From: Chrysomallon squamiferum
Taxonomy: Eukaryota; Mollusca; Gastropoda; Neomphalida; Peltospiridae
NCBI GenBank assembly: GCA_012295275.1
Contig: CM022673.1
Span: forward strand, 28,078,636-28,142,635
Length of the DNA: 64,000 bases
Direction: 5' to 3'
Shown here: positions 13,242-28,090 of the stretch, piece by piece
Position numbering within the stretch: the stretch's first letter is position 1
How the letters are laid out: each line of letters opens with the position of its first letter
The notes under the pieces: model-generated
Seen by the model: the letters and a program-made list of their open reading frames with translations, nothing else
What the model was told of the DNA's origin: nothing
Database searches by the model: none
Program-made: the position numbers and the translations under genes

Positions 13242-16093
13242 TGGAAATTGAATCCCGCAGCTGTTTGTCACTGCCACCTTCAGCCCTGATACAACAGCGC
13301 ACAGCAAGCAGCAGCAGCAGCCCCATCAGCCACCACCCCAGCCCTCCAGTGATAACCCACAGGCCAGTCAGCACGAACCAGTCAGCAACAAGCAACATGA
13401 TCATCGACTCTTCCAGCCAGCACATAGACACCGCAACGTCGCCCCCTTCCCCGCTGAAAGACCAGCTTCCAGTGGACGCATCGGCGAGCGGTGCCAGAAC
13501 CAACGTCTACTCCCCCGACATCGTCGAGGACACCAGCTCGTCCTCTCTTCTCCCGCAGGCTTCAGTGGACCTGCCAGAGATGGCCAGCTACTGCGAGGAA
13601 GAGGAGGAGCAGGAGGATGAGGAGGAGGACAAGGAGCTCGCAGAGAGCTACTCCGTTCACCAGGAGGAGCCTGTGCCGTTGTTGGTCAACGGCTTCGCCA
13701 ACAGCGAGGAGTCTGACGCCGTCGCTTCTCCGTCAGATCTGAGGCTGAAGAGCGGAGACTTGGAGAGCAGCGTTTGCAACAGCCCCATGTCGAGCGACGT
13801 CAGCGAGAAGCAGCGGTCGAGGAGGAAGCCGACGTTGGAGGACATCGTGCGTCGCATGAAGACTGTGGAAACGTCATACGCCAGCGACGAGAGTGATGGT
13901 GAGGTCGTGAACGGCCACCTGTCCATCGACATCAACAACGGCATGGACGAAGTGGACGGCTCTGCTGATGTCGCCATGGAGACTCGAGAGTCCACGAAAG
14001 ACGAGCTGATGATGGAGGGTCGCCAGCTGATGAAACAAGAACTGCTGACAGAAAACCACCACCAGAACCTGAAACAAGAAATGTTGACAGAAAACCACCA
14101 CCACCAGAACCTGAAACACCATGACTTGCTGACAGAAAACCACCACCAGAACCTGAAACACCACGACTTGCTGACAGAAAACCACCACATGAAACAAGAA
14201 ACGCTGGCCGAAAACAGGCAGAACCTTTCCAAAGACAACATGGACCCATCCCCGAAAGCTGCCCCTATGGACCCCATGATGATGTCTCCGAGGCTGGCCG
14301 AGCATCTGGAGTCGAAGGAGAACCACCCGATTTTCCAGAGCCCCAACGTCAACCTGCTCTCGTCCTTCCCTATGGCTTCCAACATCAGTGAAACTGCTTT
14401 CTCCCCACACGTGTACGCCACGCCCAAACTCAACAACTGGTTCCCGGGGTCCTTCAATGGACTGCCCCTCTTCCCGTTCTCCCCGGGCCCCATCGACCAC
14501 AGCTTCGCTAGAAAGTTTCTTCCATTCGACAGCAAGATAGCAGCAGAGGTGGAGAAGGACTATCTCAAGTGCCAGTACTGTGAGAGGACGTTTCGGCGAC
14601 AGAAGAACCTGGAGAACCACATTGAGAACACCCACCACGGCAAGTCTCCAGTTCGCAGGAGAGAGAATGGGACAGACATGTACTTCAAGTGCACCCACTG
14701 TCCCTACACCACCAAGCACCAAAGCAACTTGTATGTTCACCTCAGAATCCACACCGGTAAGAAAAATCTTTTAAGTTACTGACTAACTTAGGGGGTTGCT
14801 GCAATAACTGATTTCTCCAGCAGATATGTTCAGATATTTTTTTTTTTTTTTTTATATATTATATGAATTTAAAGTTGGAATTTGTTAATGGTTAATGTGA
14901 TTGACACTGTTTTTAGTAGTTTCCAGATTTGTTAAATATTGCAAACTTCACCCAATAATAAATATTTTTTAGATATTGCAAAAATCATTAATTAATCATC
15001 CATACAGAAATGGTTCATTTTTTTCATTTCACAGATTTCTAACAAAATTAGTCTTCTGAACTTGGTGTATATTATTAGTTCAGATTCTGCTATAATGTTA
15101 TATCATGCTCACTTTAATGCTTATTTGGACAACATTGAATATTTCCAACAACTTCACAATAAAGCATTTTTCAGCATACATCTTATTAAAAAAAACATTA
15201 CAGACATTTTGTCGTTAAAGGATATGCAAGTAATAACAACATGAGAAAGGTAATAAAGATATGAAAAGGTAATAACGACATTAACTATTTATTTTTGTGT
15301 AGGCGAGCGGCCGTATATCTGTGGAGCCTGCGGTGTCCAGTACAGCCAGAGTCACAGTCTGAAGAGCCACATCATCAACAAGCATGACGGCATCATGTCC
15401 TACTACATCAAGGAGAAACGCACCCGGTCCCCGCGCGGAATGGGGTACCTCACCCACATTATTCCCGACTCCCAGATGTTCAAAATGCCCTCGGCGCCGG
15501 GGATGGTGCCCGGCCTTGCGAGCAGCTTGGACCTCGCCAAACCCTTGGACATCAGCAAGAGCACCATGGACAGCATGTCTCCGCTGTGGCAGAAGTCGAG
15601 TCCCCAGCACTACATGCTCAACGGCCACGCGTCGCCCAACTACGGGGACGTCCCCGCGAGCCGCAGTCCTCCGGGTGCTCTGCAGCAGCAGTTTCCCTCC
15701 AACAGTCGCAGCGTGACGACCACGCCGACCACATTCTCCAGCAGCAACCAGTCGCCGATGATGATGATGGCTGCAGCAGCCCAGGAGGACAGCTGCGGCG
15801 CGATTGACCTCAGCAAGAAGTCGATGAAGGAGCAGCTGCTGACGTCTCTGTGCAACAACCACGACAATGGCAACCTGTCCTCGTCGTCGCCCTTCCACGG
15901 CCAGTCGCTGTGCAGTAACTGTCTCCACGGCAACAAGCTGAAGATGCTGCGGAAGAACGTCGTGCGAATGCTGAGCATTCTCGTGCCAAACCTGAACTTC
16001 GAGGAGAAGGGGATCAGCGCTGACAGCGACTCAGTGGATGAGCTGCTCCAGGACGTCATAGAGAGCAACATCCATGAGGAAGACATGGAATGA
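13238..16093 (+). CDS. Three-finger C2H2 zinc-finger transcription factor (769 aa, two coding exons)
   Basis: Coding exons are 13238-14756 and 15303-16093, joined at a phase-1 GTAAGA donor / TGTAG acceptor inside the HTGE linker after finger 2. The start is the first ATG after an in-frame TAA at 13229, so the amino end is secure; an acceptor (TTTTGCAG) at 13204 shows that 5' UTR exons lie upstream. Three C2H2 fingers sit at about residues 445-466 (C-x2-C-x12-H-x4-H), 485-505 and 513-534, with a long linker between fingers 1 and 2. The first 440 residues are Ser/Pro-rich, then acidic, then a Gln/His-rich tandem repeat (about 265-325) containing three psi-K-x-E motifs. The carboxy half carries AIDLSKKS (about 673), resembling the PxDLS CtBP-binding motif. 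Fingers imply nuclear sequence-specific DNA binding, and the acidic tract and CtBP-like motif hint at a regulator. I do not recognise the orthologue. Coding sequence is much GC-richer than its surroundings. Confidence 0.9.
14036..14210 (+). repeat. In-frame coding repeat, LLTENHHQNLK-type
   Basis: Four to five imperfect tandem copies of an approximately 13-residue unit (LTENHHQNLKxxxL) lie within the zinc-finger coding exon. Copies differ by an extra His codon and by KQE versus KHHD endings. MKQE, LKQE and MKQE (residues 265, 278 and 318) fit the SUMO consensus psi-K-x-E. Confidence 0.8.
14757..15302 (+). other. Intron of the zinc-finger gene
   Basis: An AT-rich 546-base intron with a GTAAGA donor and a TTTTTGTGTAG acceptor. 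Nothing further is recognisable inside it; the 60-codon open frame at 15062-15244 has no coding character. Confidence 0.85.
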
Positions 16094-19000
16094 GGCTGGT
16101 CTTGTCTCCTCCTCAAAACAGATCATCGTTTTGTTTTTGTTCTATACACTGAAAGATCTCACGGCTGATTGAAAGGTACTGGTCACAAAGTCTGTGCTGT
16201 AAGTCTCCGATTGGGTGTTATTTGACATGGTTTTATAGTGTTGTTATTTGTCATGGTTATGCTGGGAGCTGAACACAGCAGCTCCAGTGCTGTAAGATTT
16301 TAAGTTCTGGATAAACTGATGGTTAAAATGTTAAAAAAAACGAAGTCTCTAATAGTATGATATGATTATTTTTTAAAAAATGAGTCGTAATAAGCATTAT
16401 TTAAAAGTAATTGTAAAATACATGATGGTTCAAAGAAATGCTTTCTCACTAATTAAGAAAATACAGAACTCTGTATAATACTATACCCCAAGATCAAATA
16501 TAATAGATAATTAATCTTTTAATTTAAATTATTATTTTTTTTTTCTTGTGTGTACAAGCAAACTGGTCACACATATATAATGGTAAATCTGAGATGGATA
16601 ATGCAGTCATTTATTTGTTTTGATTTCTTAGAGACTTTGAAATTCAAGTATAATTTATCATGCATCTGTTACAGTATGCTTGAGTTCCTTTGAAATTATA
16701 CAGACATAAATTATTTTCAGTGAATCACTGATTTTCATTTTGTAAAATGAACCACCATGATTATACTAAAAGCACAAATTTTCAATTGATGCTATTTAAA
16801 TTTTCTACTAATCTACAAAACTGAGAAAACAAACATAACAAATCAAAGTTTTGTATTTTAAAATATTTAATCACAAAATTGTGACCTATAATTTATTACT
16901 GATTTTTTTTGGTTGGTTTAGAAATGTGTGCAGATATAATTAAAATGTAACTAATAATTCTGTATAAGATGGTGTCAGTGTGAATATCCATCACAGTTTA
17001 TATATTTAATTTACCAAAAAAAAAACAATCAACAGAATTTTATGGGAATTCTGCTTCTCTGAGATAAAGATGAAAATGGAAAACAAAAAGAAAAACAATA
17101 CTTGTTATATTATTTGACAAGAATTTTTTTTTAAATTAATTTTTTTTATTGTATTATCAAAAGATTTTGTGTGCAATGTCAAAAATCATATTCCATAATC
17201 TTCACCAAAGCAGAACAAGTGCTGGACATATTTTTAGTTGTTTTGAGTATCTGTCTCAAAAAGAACATTGGTTTTGATGTTCTTTGTTTGGTGCAAATTG
17301 TCTCCCTTTTGGAGCTTGCGTTATGTAGTGTTTGGATCACAGAAGAAACAAAAAAAGAAGAAGAAGAAAAAAAAACACATATCTCCATTTATCAGTGACA
17401 AATACCAGTATATATCTCACCTGTTGTTGATTAATATGTTGAATACTGTATCTGTGCGATACACAATTTCATTGTTGAACCATTTTAACATCCGTTTTAC
17501 AAACTCATATATTGGCATTTATGAACTTTTTTAAACATGATTATTATTCTCCTACCCCCCTTCCTACCCACAATGCAGCATTGCATATCATCATTGTTGT
17601 GACAGTTATTTTGGTGCCTACACCAAAGTGTTTATAATCATACCTGTCTATATCTGTGAGAAAGAAAGGGACAAAAAAAACAAAAAGTATTTTTTTGTGA
17701 AATAGTATTATGTCATATTTATGCATATTTTGGGACCAATGATAAGCAATTTCCATTTCTTTTTTTTGTTGACCCTGACACATATATATATATTTTTGTT
17801 TGCCAAAATGACGAAGAGTCGCTAAAACAGATGAAGTCATTGTAACTCGAGTCATAAATATTTTCCACTTTATTTTTCTGTCCAGTCATTATTTCATCAT
17901 CGTTTTTACACAAAAAGAAAAATGAAAGAAATGAAACCATTCCTTGTTTTTTTTTGTTTTCATTGTTGATGCTTTGAGCATTCCATCTTTTCCTTGTAAC
18001 GCATCATCCAAATGGTGCATTATGGTTATTTGACTTTATAAATTATTTACATATGTTATTCACTGATGTTCGAACAACAACTTTTTAATCATTTAAAAGT
18101 CCTGTCCTGCACAGGTTAGTGTATGTCATTTTCAGACAGTGATTGCATCTCAGTTCAGTTCTTTCAGCAAAAGAGAAAGAGAGAGAGACACACAAAATAT
18201 TATACCCATGTCAGGCTTGCTTCAGTATTTGGCTGGAGGTAACTTGCCTACAGTTAACTTACACCCATGTTTATCTGACACTAAGGGTCATTACTCAGAA
18301 ATCTGTATTAAGCTGCTGATTAAACAGTCAAACACTGAGAACTGAATGTTCAAGTCCTGTTTTTCAAAACTGCAAATGTTTTAACTGCAAACATGAGCCA
18401 TTAAAAAAATAAAACCATATAAGACCAAAACAGGCTGCAGAAATTCAGCTCTGTATTTCTGAAAATTTAGCCAAAGATTACAAATTCAAACTAAACTGTT
18501 TTTATTTTTTATATTTTTATAATATTTTAATTTTAATTTTTTTTTTAAAACTACCGTGATTTGCTGTTGTTTCAGAACTGACCTGTTCTCACTGACTGAA
18601 AATTGTACAAGAACCTGGGTGCTTCCATTGTGCCCGATTATCAGAGTTATATATTGATTACGTACATGGTTGTGAATAACATTGTGCCACTGAATCAAGT
18701 ATCTATTTTGGACTGTGCATGCTGTAATATTATTTTTATAGGTGTAGTAGTACTTATCATGGTAGGAAAGGACTCTGGTCAGGAATTGTTCCTCTACAAG
18801 CACTCGGTTAAAAATAAAACAGTTTAAAATATACACTAGAATACATCCCAAGCTCTGTTATGTATGAATATTGTCTTAGGATGATTGATGTGTTGCAGTC
18901 TTTGTAAAATGACGTCTGTTTTACAATGTAAAAGTGTTTAGTTGCATCAAACATAACAGATTTAAAAACAAACATGAAGCTCTTTGTTTGGCTTGTATAT

Positions 19001-19765
19001 TTGAATTTTTTTTTTTTTTTTTTTTTTTTTAATGTTTTTTTTACAGAATGTTAGAAAATGTGAATTTATTAAGAAAAGAAAACAGATTAAATTCAGAATG
19101 AAAAAAAAGACCTAGCATAGTAATTTTAAAACTTTATTGTCATTATTTTTAATTTAATTTTTAATTTTTTTTTTTGATTTTGATGTTTAATAGGGGAACA
19201 ATTCTTGTCGAAACTTAGATGTTTGTTTTAAAAACCAGAACCCGAATTAGCTGTTGATATAGTCTTGTAACAGTCTAGTGTTTTTTTGTGACTTTGAATA
19301 TTTTAATATTATAAAAAATTAAAAACCAAGTCCTCTGTGGAAGCAATAAGTTGTTCTAATGTGCAGCTGATTATAGCAAATTTGAAGTTTAAAAACAAAA
19401 CAAACTGCTAGCAAAGCTAATTATATTTTTATAATCATTAAAAAAAAAAAAAAAAAAAAAATTAATAATTTTAGTTTTTTTTTTTTCCCCCTCTCCTTCC
19501 CTTGTGGTTGTTATCATTTTATCTTTGTACATAATATTTCTTTGATAATGTCTTCCGTCATTTATGAATCAAGAAATGAAAAAAAATAAAAAATAAAAAT
19601 TGAAAAAAAAATATAAAAAATAATCCTAAGTGAATGGAACACACAAGAAAAACTAAACCATACTTGTAGGCTTCTAATCAATGGTTGTGAGTTGCCCTAC
19701 ACGCCTTCATATGGTGTCAAAGTATAACACAGATTATGAAAATTTATATATGATTATATAAATAC

Positions 19766-19806
<41 letters not shown>

Positions 19807-22800
19807 CTATGAATAATATGTTTGAATGTGCTTATATTTAAATAATTGTCCATTTTAGATACGTTTTATCTTTGAAAAAAACAAACACAAAAACAATAAT
19901 AATAATAATAATAATCATGTTTTTGTCATTGTTTCTATGTTGTGAATTTTGCAGGTCACACTATTAAAACAGTTGCCAAAGTTTGTTGTAATTAGATGTG
20001 TACTTAAAGACAAAAATAAAAACACATGTTTAGTTGTTTTTATCCATCCCACCTGTTTTGATGATAACTAGTCTGTCATGGTCACATGCTTCTCATTATT
20101 CTTCATTTAGTCTTCTTCATTGTTCATGTGTACTTTAGTTTTGTGCCTATTTTTGATTCCGTTTTTAAAAAAAAAAATACAAATAATGATTTGTAGTGTG
20201 TATACAAGACTGCAGTTCAGATAATGGCAAATTTTATTTTATACAAAAATTAATAATCATAAATTTTTGATGATACATTTTTGATTTGGACTAACAATTC
20301 CAGTGTGTGTGTGTGAATGTAGACTAAAAGTGGCTGTTAAAATAATAACATTAAATAAAGGAAAATATTTACACAGAATCATTCTGTTTTACTGTAGAGA
20401 ACATTTTGTTTTTTTGGTTCATGTTCATTTGTTGTTATTGCTATTGGTTGCTGGTATGATTTCATTTTTTCAACTTCTGAAAGAGAAAATTATCAGCATT
20501 AACAAACATTCAAACCTACAAACTTGGATTAATGTATGTACCTTAATGGATACTAGCATTTAATGGTAAATATTTGGAACACAATAAAAAAAGATGATAT
20601 CCTGGCTGTAAAGAAGACAAATGACAATAAGGTACAACACAACAGAGTAAATATATTTCATCACAAACAGAATAAAACCAAAGTTTAAACACTTTCAGTT
20701 TTCAGCTCTCAAAGTTTCAAGATCTAAGTTCCTTAGAAAATTTTATTTTCAGTATGTTCTGATGTATCAAAATAAACATTTTGGTACATTAGATAAAATC
20801 TGAATAATTTTATAAAAACTAACTGAAAGATTTTCAGAGGCTTTGATTGAAACTTCAGAAGTTGACTTTTGTGAAATTATACCACACCAGTGCAGACTCA
20901 GTTTTTCATTGTCATTAATCTGAGCTATCACAGAGAGTCCATGTTACTTTATTTTTTATAATTTTTGTTTATTAAATTTTTTGTTCATTTGTAACCAATA
21001 TATTCCCACCAACTAGATTATATTAGCAACTGCACTGCCACCAACGTTTTGTATTTTTAAAATTATTAATTTTCTTTCAACCCTTTTTCTTTGCATTGTT
21101 TATTTTTTTATTATTATTATTTTTGTTTGTGCAATTAACAGTCTACCATAAAATTGTGTTCAGGTGACACTCTAGTCCATTGTATTGTACATGTAATTTT
21201 CATATTTAGAGGCTATTTGAATTCACTTGTACTTAAACATGCAATAATTTGTCTCCCATTTACATACTTCTGAAATTCAAATTGAAAACCAAAAAAAGAC
21301 AAAGAGAAAATTTGCTGCTGAAATAATGCTTACAATTAAAAAATGTATTTCATAAGGAGAATAATGCAAAATTTGCAATACTTCCTATATATATATTTAT
21401 ATATATATATGTTTTTATTTTTTTAATGCAAATTTTTCTTATAGATGTGCATTGAATACATGAGAATATTCATTATACTAAAAAACAAAAAATAGTTTAT
21501 ACATTTTTTTTTTTATATATATATTTTTATAAATTAATAAATTTGTCTCCCATATTTAGAAAAATAATTTATGGAGTTCAGTAATTTTTAAAATCATTAA
21601 TTTTTTTTCAACACACTGAATTAAACAAAAAAAAATGTCAATACTTTGGTGTAAAACTGCTTAAAAATATTTTTTGAATACTTACCGAAATTCTAACTAT
21701 TTTAATCATTAACAAAAGAAACATTCTCATGAAATACACAAACATAAGATCTGATTTTCAACTACGTATAGACTGAAAGTAATTAACAGTGACTGTTATA
21801 CGAACGAGAAATTAAAACATTTTTTATCAAGTGGGCAATATATAACCCTGACAAGACAAAAGTAAACAGGCTACATTTCATTATTATCATTATTATTAGT
21901 TTATTATTTTTTTAAATTTTATTATTATTATTATTGAAAAAATATAAGGATTTAATTAATGAGTGCTTTAATGTATATTGTCATGTGAAATCTCCACTGA
22001 AGTTCAGGCCAAAGGTGCAACAGTATGTGAATCTCAGAATGTCTGTATATCTGTCTGTATATCTGTCATGTATATCCATTATGTTATTACGTGTACGTGT
22101 TCTGGTATGTTTGTGTGACCTGTGTGTGTGTATATATATACATATATAGATATAGTAAGTGTGTTTGATTTCATTAACCAATCACAAAGTCTCTTTATAT
22201 ATTTGTTTCATTGATTTGGTATGATTTTTTTTTTGTGATTTTTTTTTTTTGTTGAAAATTCCACCAGAAACTCTGGCTCACTATAACTGCTGATTAATTT
22301 TTTGGAATTTTTTTCGTTATTTAATAAAAAAAAGATTTCAAATGTTTAGATATATATTTTCCAGTAATTCAGGTTTGTGAAAATTATGAATTTAATAATG
22401 AAAACATTGGAATCGCAATTAAGATTTTTTTATTTTATTTTTTTTTATAATTTTTATGTCTGTTATCGGAGTGATGAATAAATAATTTAATGGAAATTTT
22501 GTGATAATAACTCATAAAATAACATTGGATAATTCTGTTTTAGGAAATAGCTAATTGAATTAATTAATTTAACAAAATTAATATTCTGAAAAAACCAAAA
22601 AACCATCCATTTTTACAGAATATAATAATAATAATAATAATAATAAAGTGTTTAAAAACAAAAACGAAAGCATCAAAGCCAGATGTTTGATGAAATGTAT
22701 TGTAATTAGTGTTTCTGTTACACTGTTTTGTTTTGTTGGTATAATACCACTGAGTATTAATATTTATCCAGTTCTTTAGTATTATCAGTCTTTTTTCAGT

Positions 22801-24841
22801 TTAGTATAAACTGGTTTGTTCACAGTATATGTGATCTGTACGGTGAAATTGCAGCAATCGTCATTCCAGATTGATTCCAAATGTCAAGTGATTTTCTGTC
22901 TTTTTAAACCATTTAAGAACAAATTATATATGATTTAAATGTACCTGATTATCTAAAAAACAAACAAAAATGCCTTTAAAAATTAATTATAGAAAGTATA
23001 ATGAACATTTCATTATTATTATTATTATTATATTCTTTATTACAGTATTTTTAAATATTTTTTAAATTTATTTTTGATCATTATACAGAATTACAAAACA
23101 AACTGCTGCACAAATTTTGTTGTCATGAAAAAAAAAACACCCCAACACATTAATAATAATAATTTGTTTTATTATCATTATTATTATTCTTAGACCAAAG
23201 ACATATGACCTTTCTGTATATTGTCCATCTGTCTTCCTGTCTTTTGATCCGAATGTAGTGTGTATGCTTGTGTTAGTTAGTTAGACCTGCAATACATTGT
23301 TGTAATTATTTTACAATGGAATATACCTGTTTTCATTTTCTATTTGTATTTTTAAACATTTCTGTATATAGTGTAATGTTGTCAGCTCATATTTTCACCC
23401 CATCCTCATTTATACAGTAGTATTTTTTGCCAAGTGCTTCAATTTGTTTTCAGTATTTTTTGTGGTTTTTTTTGTGATGACATATATATATATATATATA
23501 TATATATACGTATATAATTATATATATATATATAATTGTACTTAATGATTCATTTCCTCTCAAGCACATGTTTTAGCCAAACACATGTCTGTATGTATGT
23601 TTATTAACCGATCATTGAAAATGTGCATTCCATTTTGAAAATGATGTTACTGTATTATTATTATTATTATTTTTTGTTTTCTCTTGTTTTGTTGATATTA
23701 TCTTGTCATGTTGTTGATATGATTACAGTCCGTTTTACTTTCACATCCTTTCATCATTTGTAGACAAAAGAAATTTAGTTTTCTCTTTATTACATTATTC
23801 ATGTTCATATTATAAATAAGCTTTATGCTGTTTGCCAAATTAACATTTATTGTCATAGCTGTATTTTTTTGTTTGTTTTTTTATAATTCTGAAACTTTTA
23901 AGTTTATATGAAAATAAATAATAATTAATAAAAACATCAAAGATACTGAAATGTGAACACATGTATATCAGTGGTATGATGCACATTTATCATTCAGTTT
24001 TATTTTGAGAATTTTTATATTAAAAAAAAGAAATTATAATTATTTAAGGATAACTCAACATTTACATTCTGGTTAAGTTTGATCAATGAAATCCATAAAT
24101 TGTTTTTTTAATGTTTTTTTCTGCTCTAAAGAAGAAAAAACGTATTTAAAGTTCGAGTAAATAAATTTGACCATTCCACAAAAGAAGTGGCTAAATTAAA
24201 ACCAGGTTTTGGTATCCATTCCATCCTTATGATGTTTGTCTGATCAATTTGTTACATGTAATTTTTGTTTTTAATTCATTTGCAAATGCCAAACAATTTC
24301 AATGGTCACAAATTTATGTCCCACCCACCCCACCAAAAAAAAAAAAAAAAAAAAAATTAACCGGTTTTGTCCACAACAGTGGTCACAAAAAAAAAAGCCA
24401 TTCCACATAGTTTTGTAGATGAAGAATTTATTATTACTATTATTTGAATTTTTCTGCTTTTTTGTTTTAGCTGTCATTATTAAGGATTTGTTTTTACATT
24501 TACATTTATGTTTTATTATATATGTGTGTGTGTATAATTATATTTTTGTGTCCGGTGATATGGACTGGAATTGGAAAAACAGTTTATGCTTTAATAACAA
24601 AATACTGCCTAGTTTACCCTGCTTGCAAAACTAAAAATGTGCTACTAACAATAAACTGACTCGTTTAGTTCAATATATATGTTAGGTGTAGAAACTGTGA
24701 CAAGGATCAAAACTGAAATTAAAAAAAAAAAAATAAAATAAAATAAAAATTGTCAAAATGATTCTAATAGGAATAAGATATTCAAAGATAAACATCAATA
24801 ATAGGATGTGTATTTTCTATAAAATTGTCTAATTTACCGGT

Positions 24842-24873
<32 letters not shown>

Positions 24874-27049
24874 GAACATTTTGTCTTAGTTTTCTCTTTC
24901 CATTGGTATACAACAGTATGCATTAAATATCTGCTGAGACTTGATCTTCCACTTACCTGTAAATTATATACACCTATATATTTAATATGCGTATTATTAT
25001 AAACTAGACATGCACTGTTTTTACGTTATCCACTGGTTCAGTGCTTATAAAATATATAAATTTAAGCTGAGGAGAGTTCCAATCCACTGAAAAATGTTTT
25101 ATTTTTTAAACAAAAACAACAACAACTTTTAAGACAAATAGAATAAATGTTAATAAAATTATGTATTTAAATGTTCATTCTGTCAAAAAAAAAATATTCA
25201 GTATTTGTGAGTTAATTTTGGATAATGATCCGTTTTTGTCTGCAAGTTTATAGTTTTAAACTTTGTTATTAATTAAAGATGCAAATTAGTTTATTAAAAA
25301 AAAAAAAAAAGAAGTCTTCCATGAATATTATTTTGTGAGTCCAGATTTTATCCGTTTTGGCAAGATCTTCATGCAAAATGACATGAAGTGCTTGCCAGAC
25401 ATTGCCTTGATTCGATTTGTTAAGCATTGCAATACTGAAACATTCTGGTTGTGCAACTTTTAATGTCTGTGACTTTTTATTTCTTTTCTGTTTCTTTTTT
25501 GATATTTTTTTTTTTTTTTCTTAAATTAATAGCATTGTGTTCAGAAATTTGATTATCATGACAAGTTGTGAATCCACGATTTTTAGATGTTTCACCATCT
25601 TTGTAGCATTTATTTTTTTTTTGGTGTGAAATATATATATATATTTTTTTTATCCAAAAGCAAACAACAATCCCATAAACAATATATTATACAATTTATT
25701 ATACAATTCTCAAATAATTGTAATCTCATTATGAAAGTCTACTGCTGCAGTTTATTGTTTTGTTAAGAAGCTTTTCACTGACTGATTAATTAAATGTTGT
25801 GCATGCTGAATATTGCTGAACTCTTCTCAGTTCTTGTATAAAAGTTATTTAAAAATTTATATAATGAATTGAGTGCTTTGATAAAGAAAAACAACAACAA
25901 AAAAACCACATTATATTTTAACTGTGTTTGATAGAGAGAGCAATAACTCGACTGTTAACAAATGCAATATAACCATGATCATCATTAATAGATACACGTA
26001 TTTTTAAAATATATCTTTTCTGAAGAAAAAAAAACCCACCAAAATTCATTCATGTTCATTTATTTTTAAAAAAAGTATTCTCAGAATAGAAGAAAAAAGT
26101 GATGATTTATAAACACAAAAATCAAAATCGAAACAGTAGAATTTCATTTTGTATAGAAAATCTCTTCCATTTTCATTAAATTATGATTAATCATGAACAA
26201 TTATCTAACGTCCTTATTAAGTCATTCTCACTGATCGTTAATTAAACAATGCTTTTTTTCATATGATAATTTTTTTTTTTAATTTTACAATTTTTGAGCA
26301 GATAATTATTTCTGTTTTTGAAAACAAATGAAAGAAGTCATAGTTTTTTTTATTAATTTTTACACAAATACACGCTAATAAGCAAAACTCCTTGTTAATT
26401 TTAATTGTGTATTAAGCAATATGACAATTCTTTTTCATTTGGTTATCATTTGTAGCATTAAAAAAAATAAAAAAAATAACTTCCAGTATTTCAAGAAAGT
26501 CGTAGTTAGACTTAAACCATACTGTAGAAAGCCAAGTTCATTCATTCATTTTTTTTTTTTTTTTTTTACTGCTCATTAACAAATTCTTCAACTGATCAAA
26601 ACAATGTTCATAGAATTTATATTGCTTTATATCGCTTCTTTTTTCCTACCTCAGTTTTAGTTACATATATATATATATATATATATAAGTAATATATATA
26701 TATATTTTTTTTTTCTTCCCTACCGAAATGTCCTAGGTTATGAATACGTATTTTTAAAATTTATTTTCGTTTGTTTATTTTTTTTATATATTATTATTTT
26801 TTGTTTTTGTTATTTTGTTATTTTGTTTTTGGCTTTACTGAACATGTACATATCATTTGACAAGGTCAGCAACAATTGGCAGCCCTGCAGCTTCTTGCTG
26901 TGTGTAGTGACCACCACGTGTTTACTGTGCTCTTCTAGCTCATCGTGCCCTTTTTGTCAGTGTTTACAACAACGTGTGTGTGTAGATCATAGAATTGGAA
27001 TAAAAATAAATCAAATAAAAAAGAAAACGGAATTGTCTTTTTTTTTTAT

Positions 27050-27140
<91 letters not shown>

Positions 27141-28035
27141 CGTACGTTTTACTTAAACAAACTATATTAATAATGCCTCAGTTTCTTCAGATGACAGACT
27201 TGACGTACCTAATGCATATTTATGGCAATCCCAATTTTTGGGAAGGGTTCTTTTGAGCCAAATATAAAATGGCCACTATTTAAACTAAATTTTGGCCACC
27301 TCTCAGCCAAAAAAAGAAATGTGAATCAGATTTAAAAGGCCAACCCAGTTTCTGATGTCAAGGAATAAAGAGCCCATTTGATCTGTGGAAACTCTGTGAT
27401 TGCAATATTAGGTATCAGATATTATAATAATCAAAAAATATATTACCGAATTTACTCGGTTAAATTTGAAAGATTGAGCCAATAAATAACTTGCGTGCAG
27501 TGCACTCTATGAAAAATATAGGCAGCTATAAAATGCTGGACAATTAATATGTTACGGTAAAAAATGTCCCCAAAGCAGATAAATGTTAGATATGCACCCG
27601 TATAAGATAAAGAGCTAATATATTGTAGAGTATTGTTAGTATGTAAATCAACGAGGGCCTATCAGCTTGATGGTGCTATAAAATCCCATAAAAAAAAAAA
27701 ACAGTTATATATTTCGTTAAACGCACCTTAGTAGTCACTGAGTGCACATAAATCAAAATATATATACATATGGATGGATAGATAGATACACAGTTAGGTA
27801 GATTAGATATTCTTTTTTCGTCTTTTTTTTTTTTTTTTTTTTTTTAACATATCTGATGTCGAGTACACAGATTCGAATTACTAAAATAAAAAGCCGCAGT
27901 CTTGAAATCATTTTAAACGTATGTAAATAAAATAAGTCACCGAAATTTACAACAATCGACACTTTTATGAGTTTTTAAAAATACAATATTTATCTTGTAT
28001 AAATTAGTCAGTGACAGTAACTTTTTAAAGACAGG
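16094..28035. other. Long AT-rich stretch: zinc-finger 3' UTR then intergenic DNA
   Basis: No supported gene in about 12 kb. The 3' UTR end is undetermined. AATAAA-type signals occur at many points; one after a more complex patch (26823-27010) is followed by the (GA)n tract at 27054-27136. Simple repeats include (TA)n near 19770-19803, 23480-23535 and 26665-26705, and many poly-A/T runs. Open frames here are short and low-complexity. Confidence 0.6.
27054..27136. repeat. (GA)n microsatellite
   Basis: A pure 83-bp GA tract in intergenic DNA. Confidence 0.95.
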
Positions 28036-28073
28036 TATATAAAAATGCTGCTGTGTGGACGTTGTGTTCAGTC
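28036..28073 (+). promoter_or_regulatory. TATA box and initiator of the cysteine-rich GPI-type gene
   Basis: TATATAAAAA at 28036-28045 is followed at the expected spacing by TCAGTC (28068-28073), an initiator-like match. The ATG comes 21 bases after the predicted start, so the 5' UTR is very short and this is a classical focused promoter. Confidence 0.7.
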
Positions 28074-28090
28074 TGCGATCCCGTGTCATC

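Noticed and set aside
13657-14752. Two 292-aa minus-strand open frames and shorter ones over the zinc-finger exon
   Set aside because: They are antisense shadows of a GC-rich coding exon. The plus frame has three intact C2H2 fingers and correct splice sites, while the antisense frames have no family features.
15281-15928. 215-aa minus-strand open frame over the second zinc-finger exon
   Set aside because: Antisense shadow of the coding exon, rich in Arg/His/Val as expected from reversed codons.
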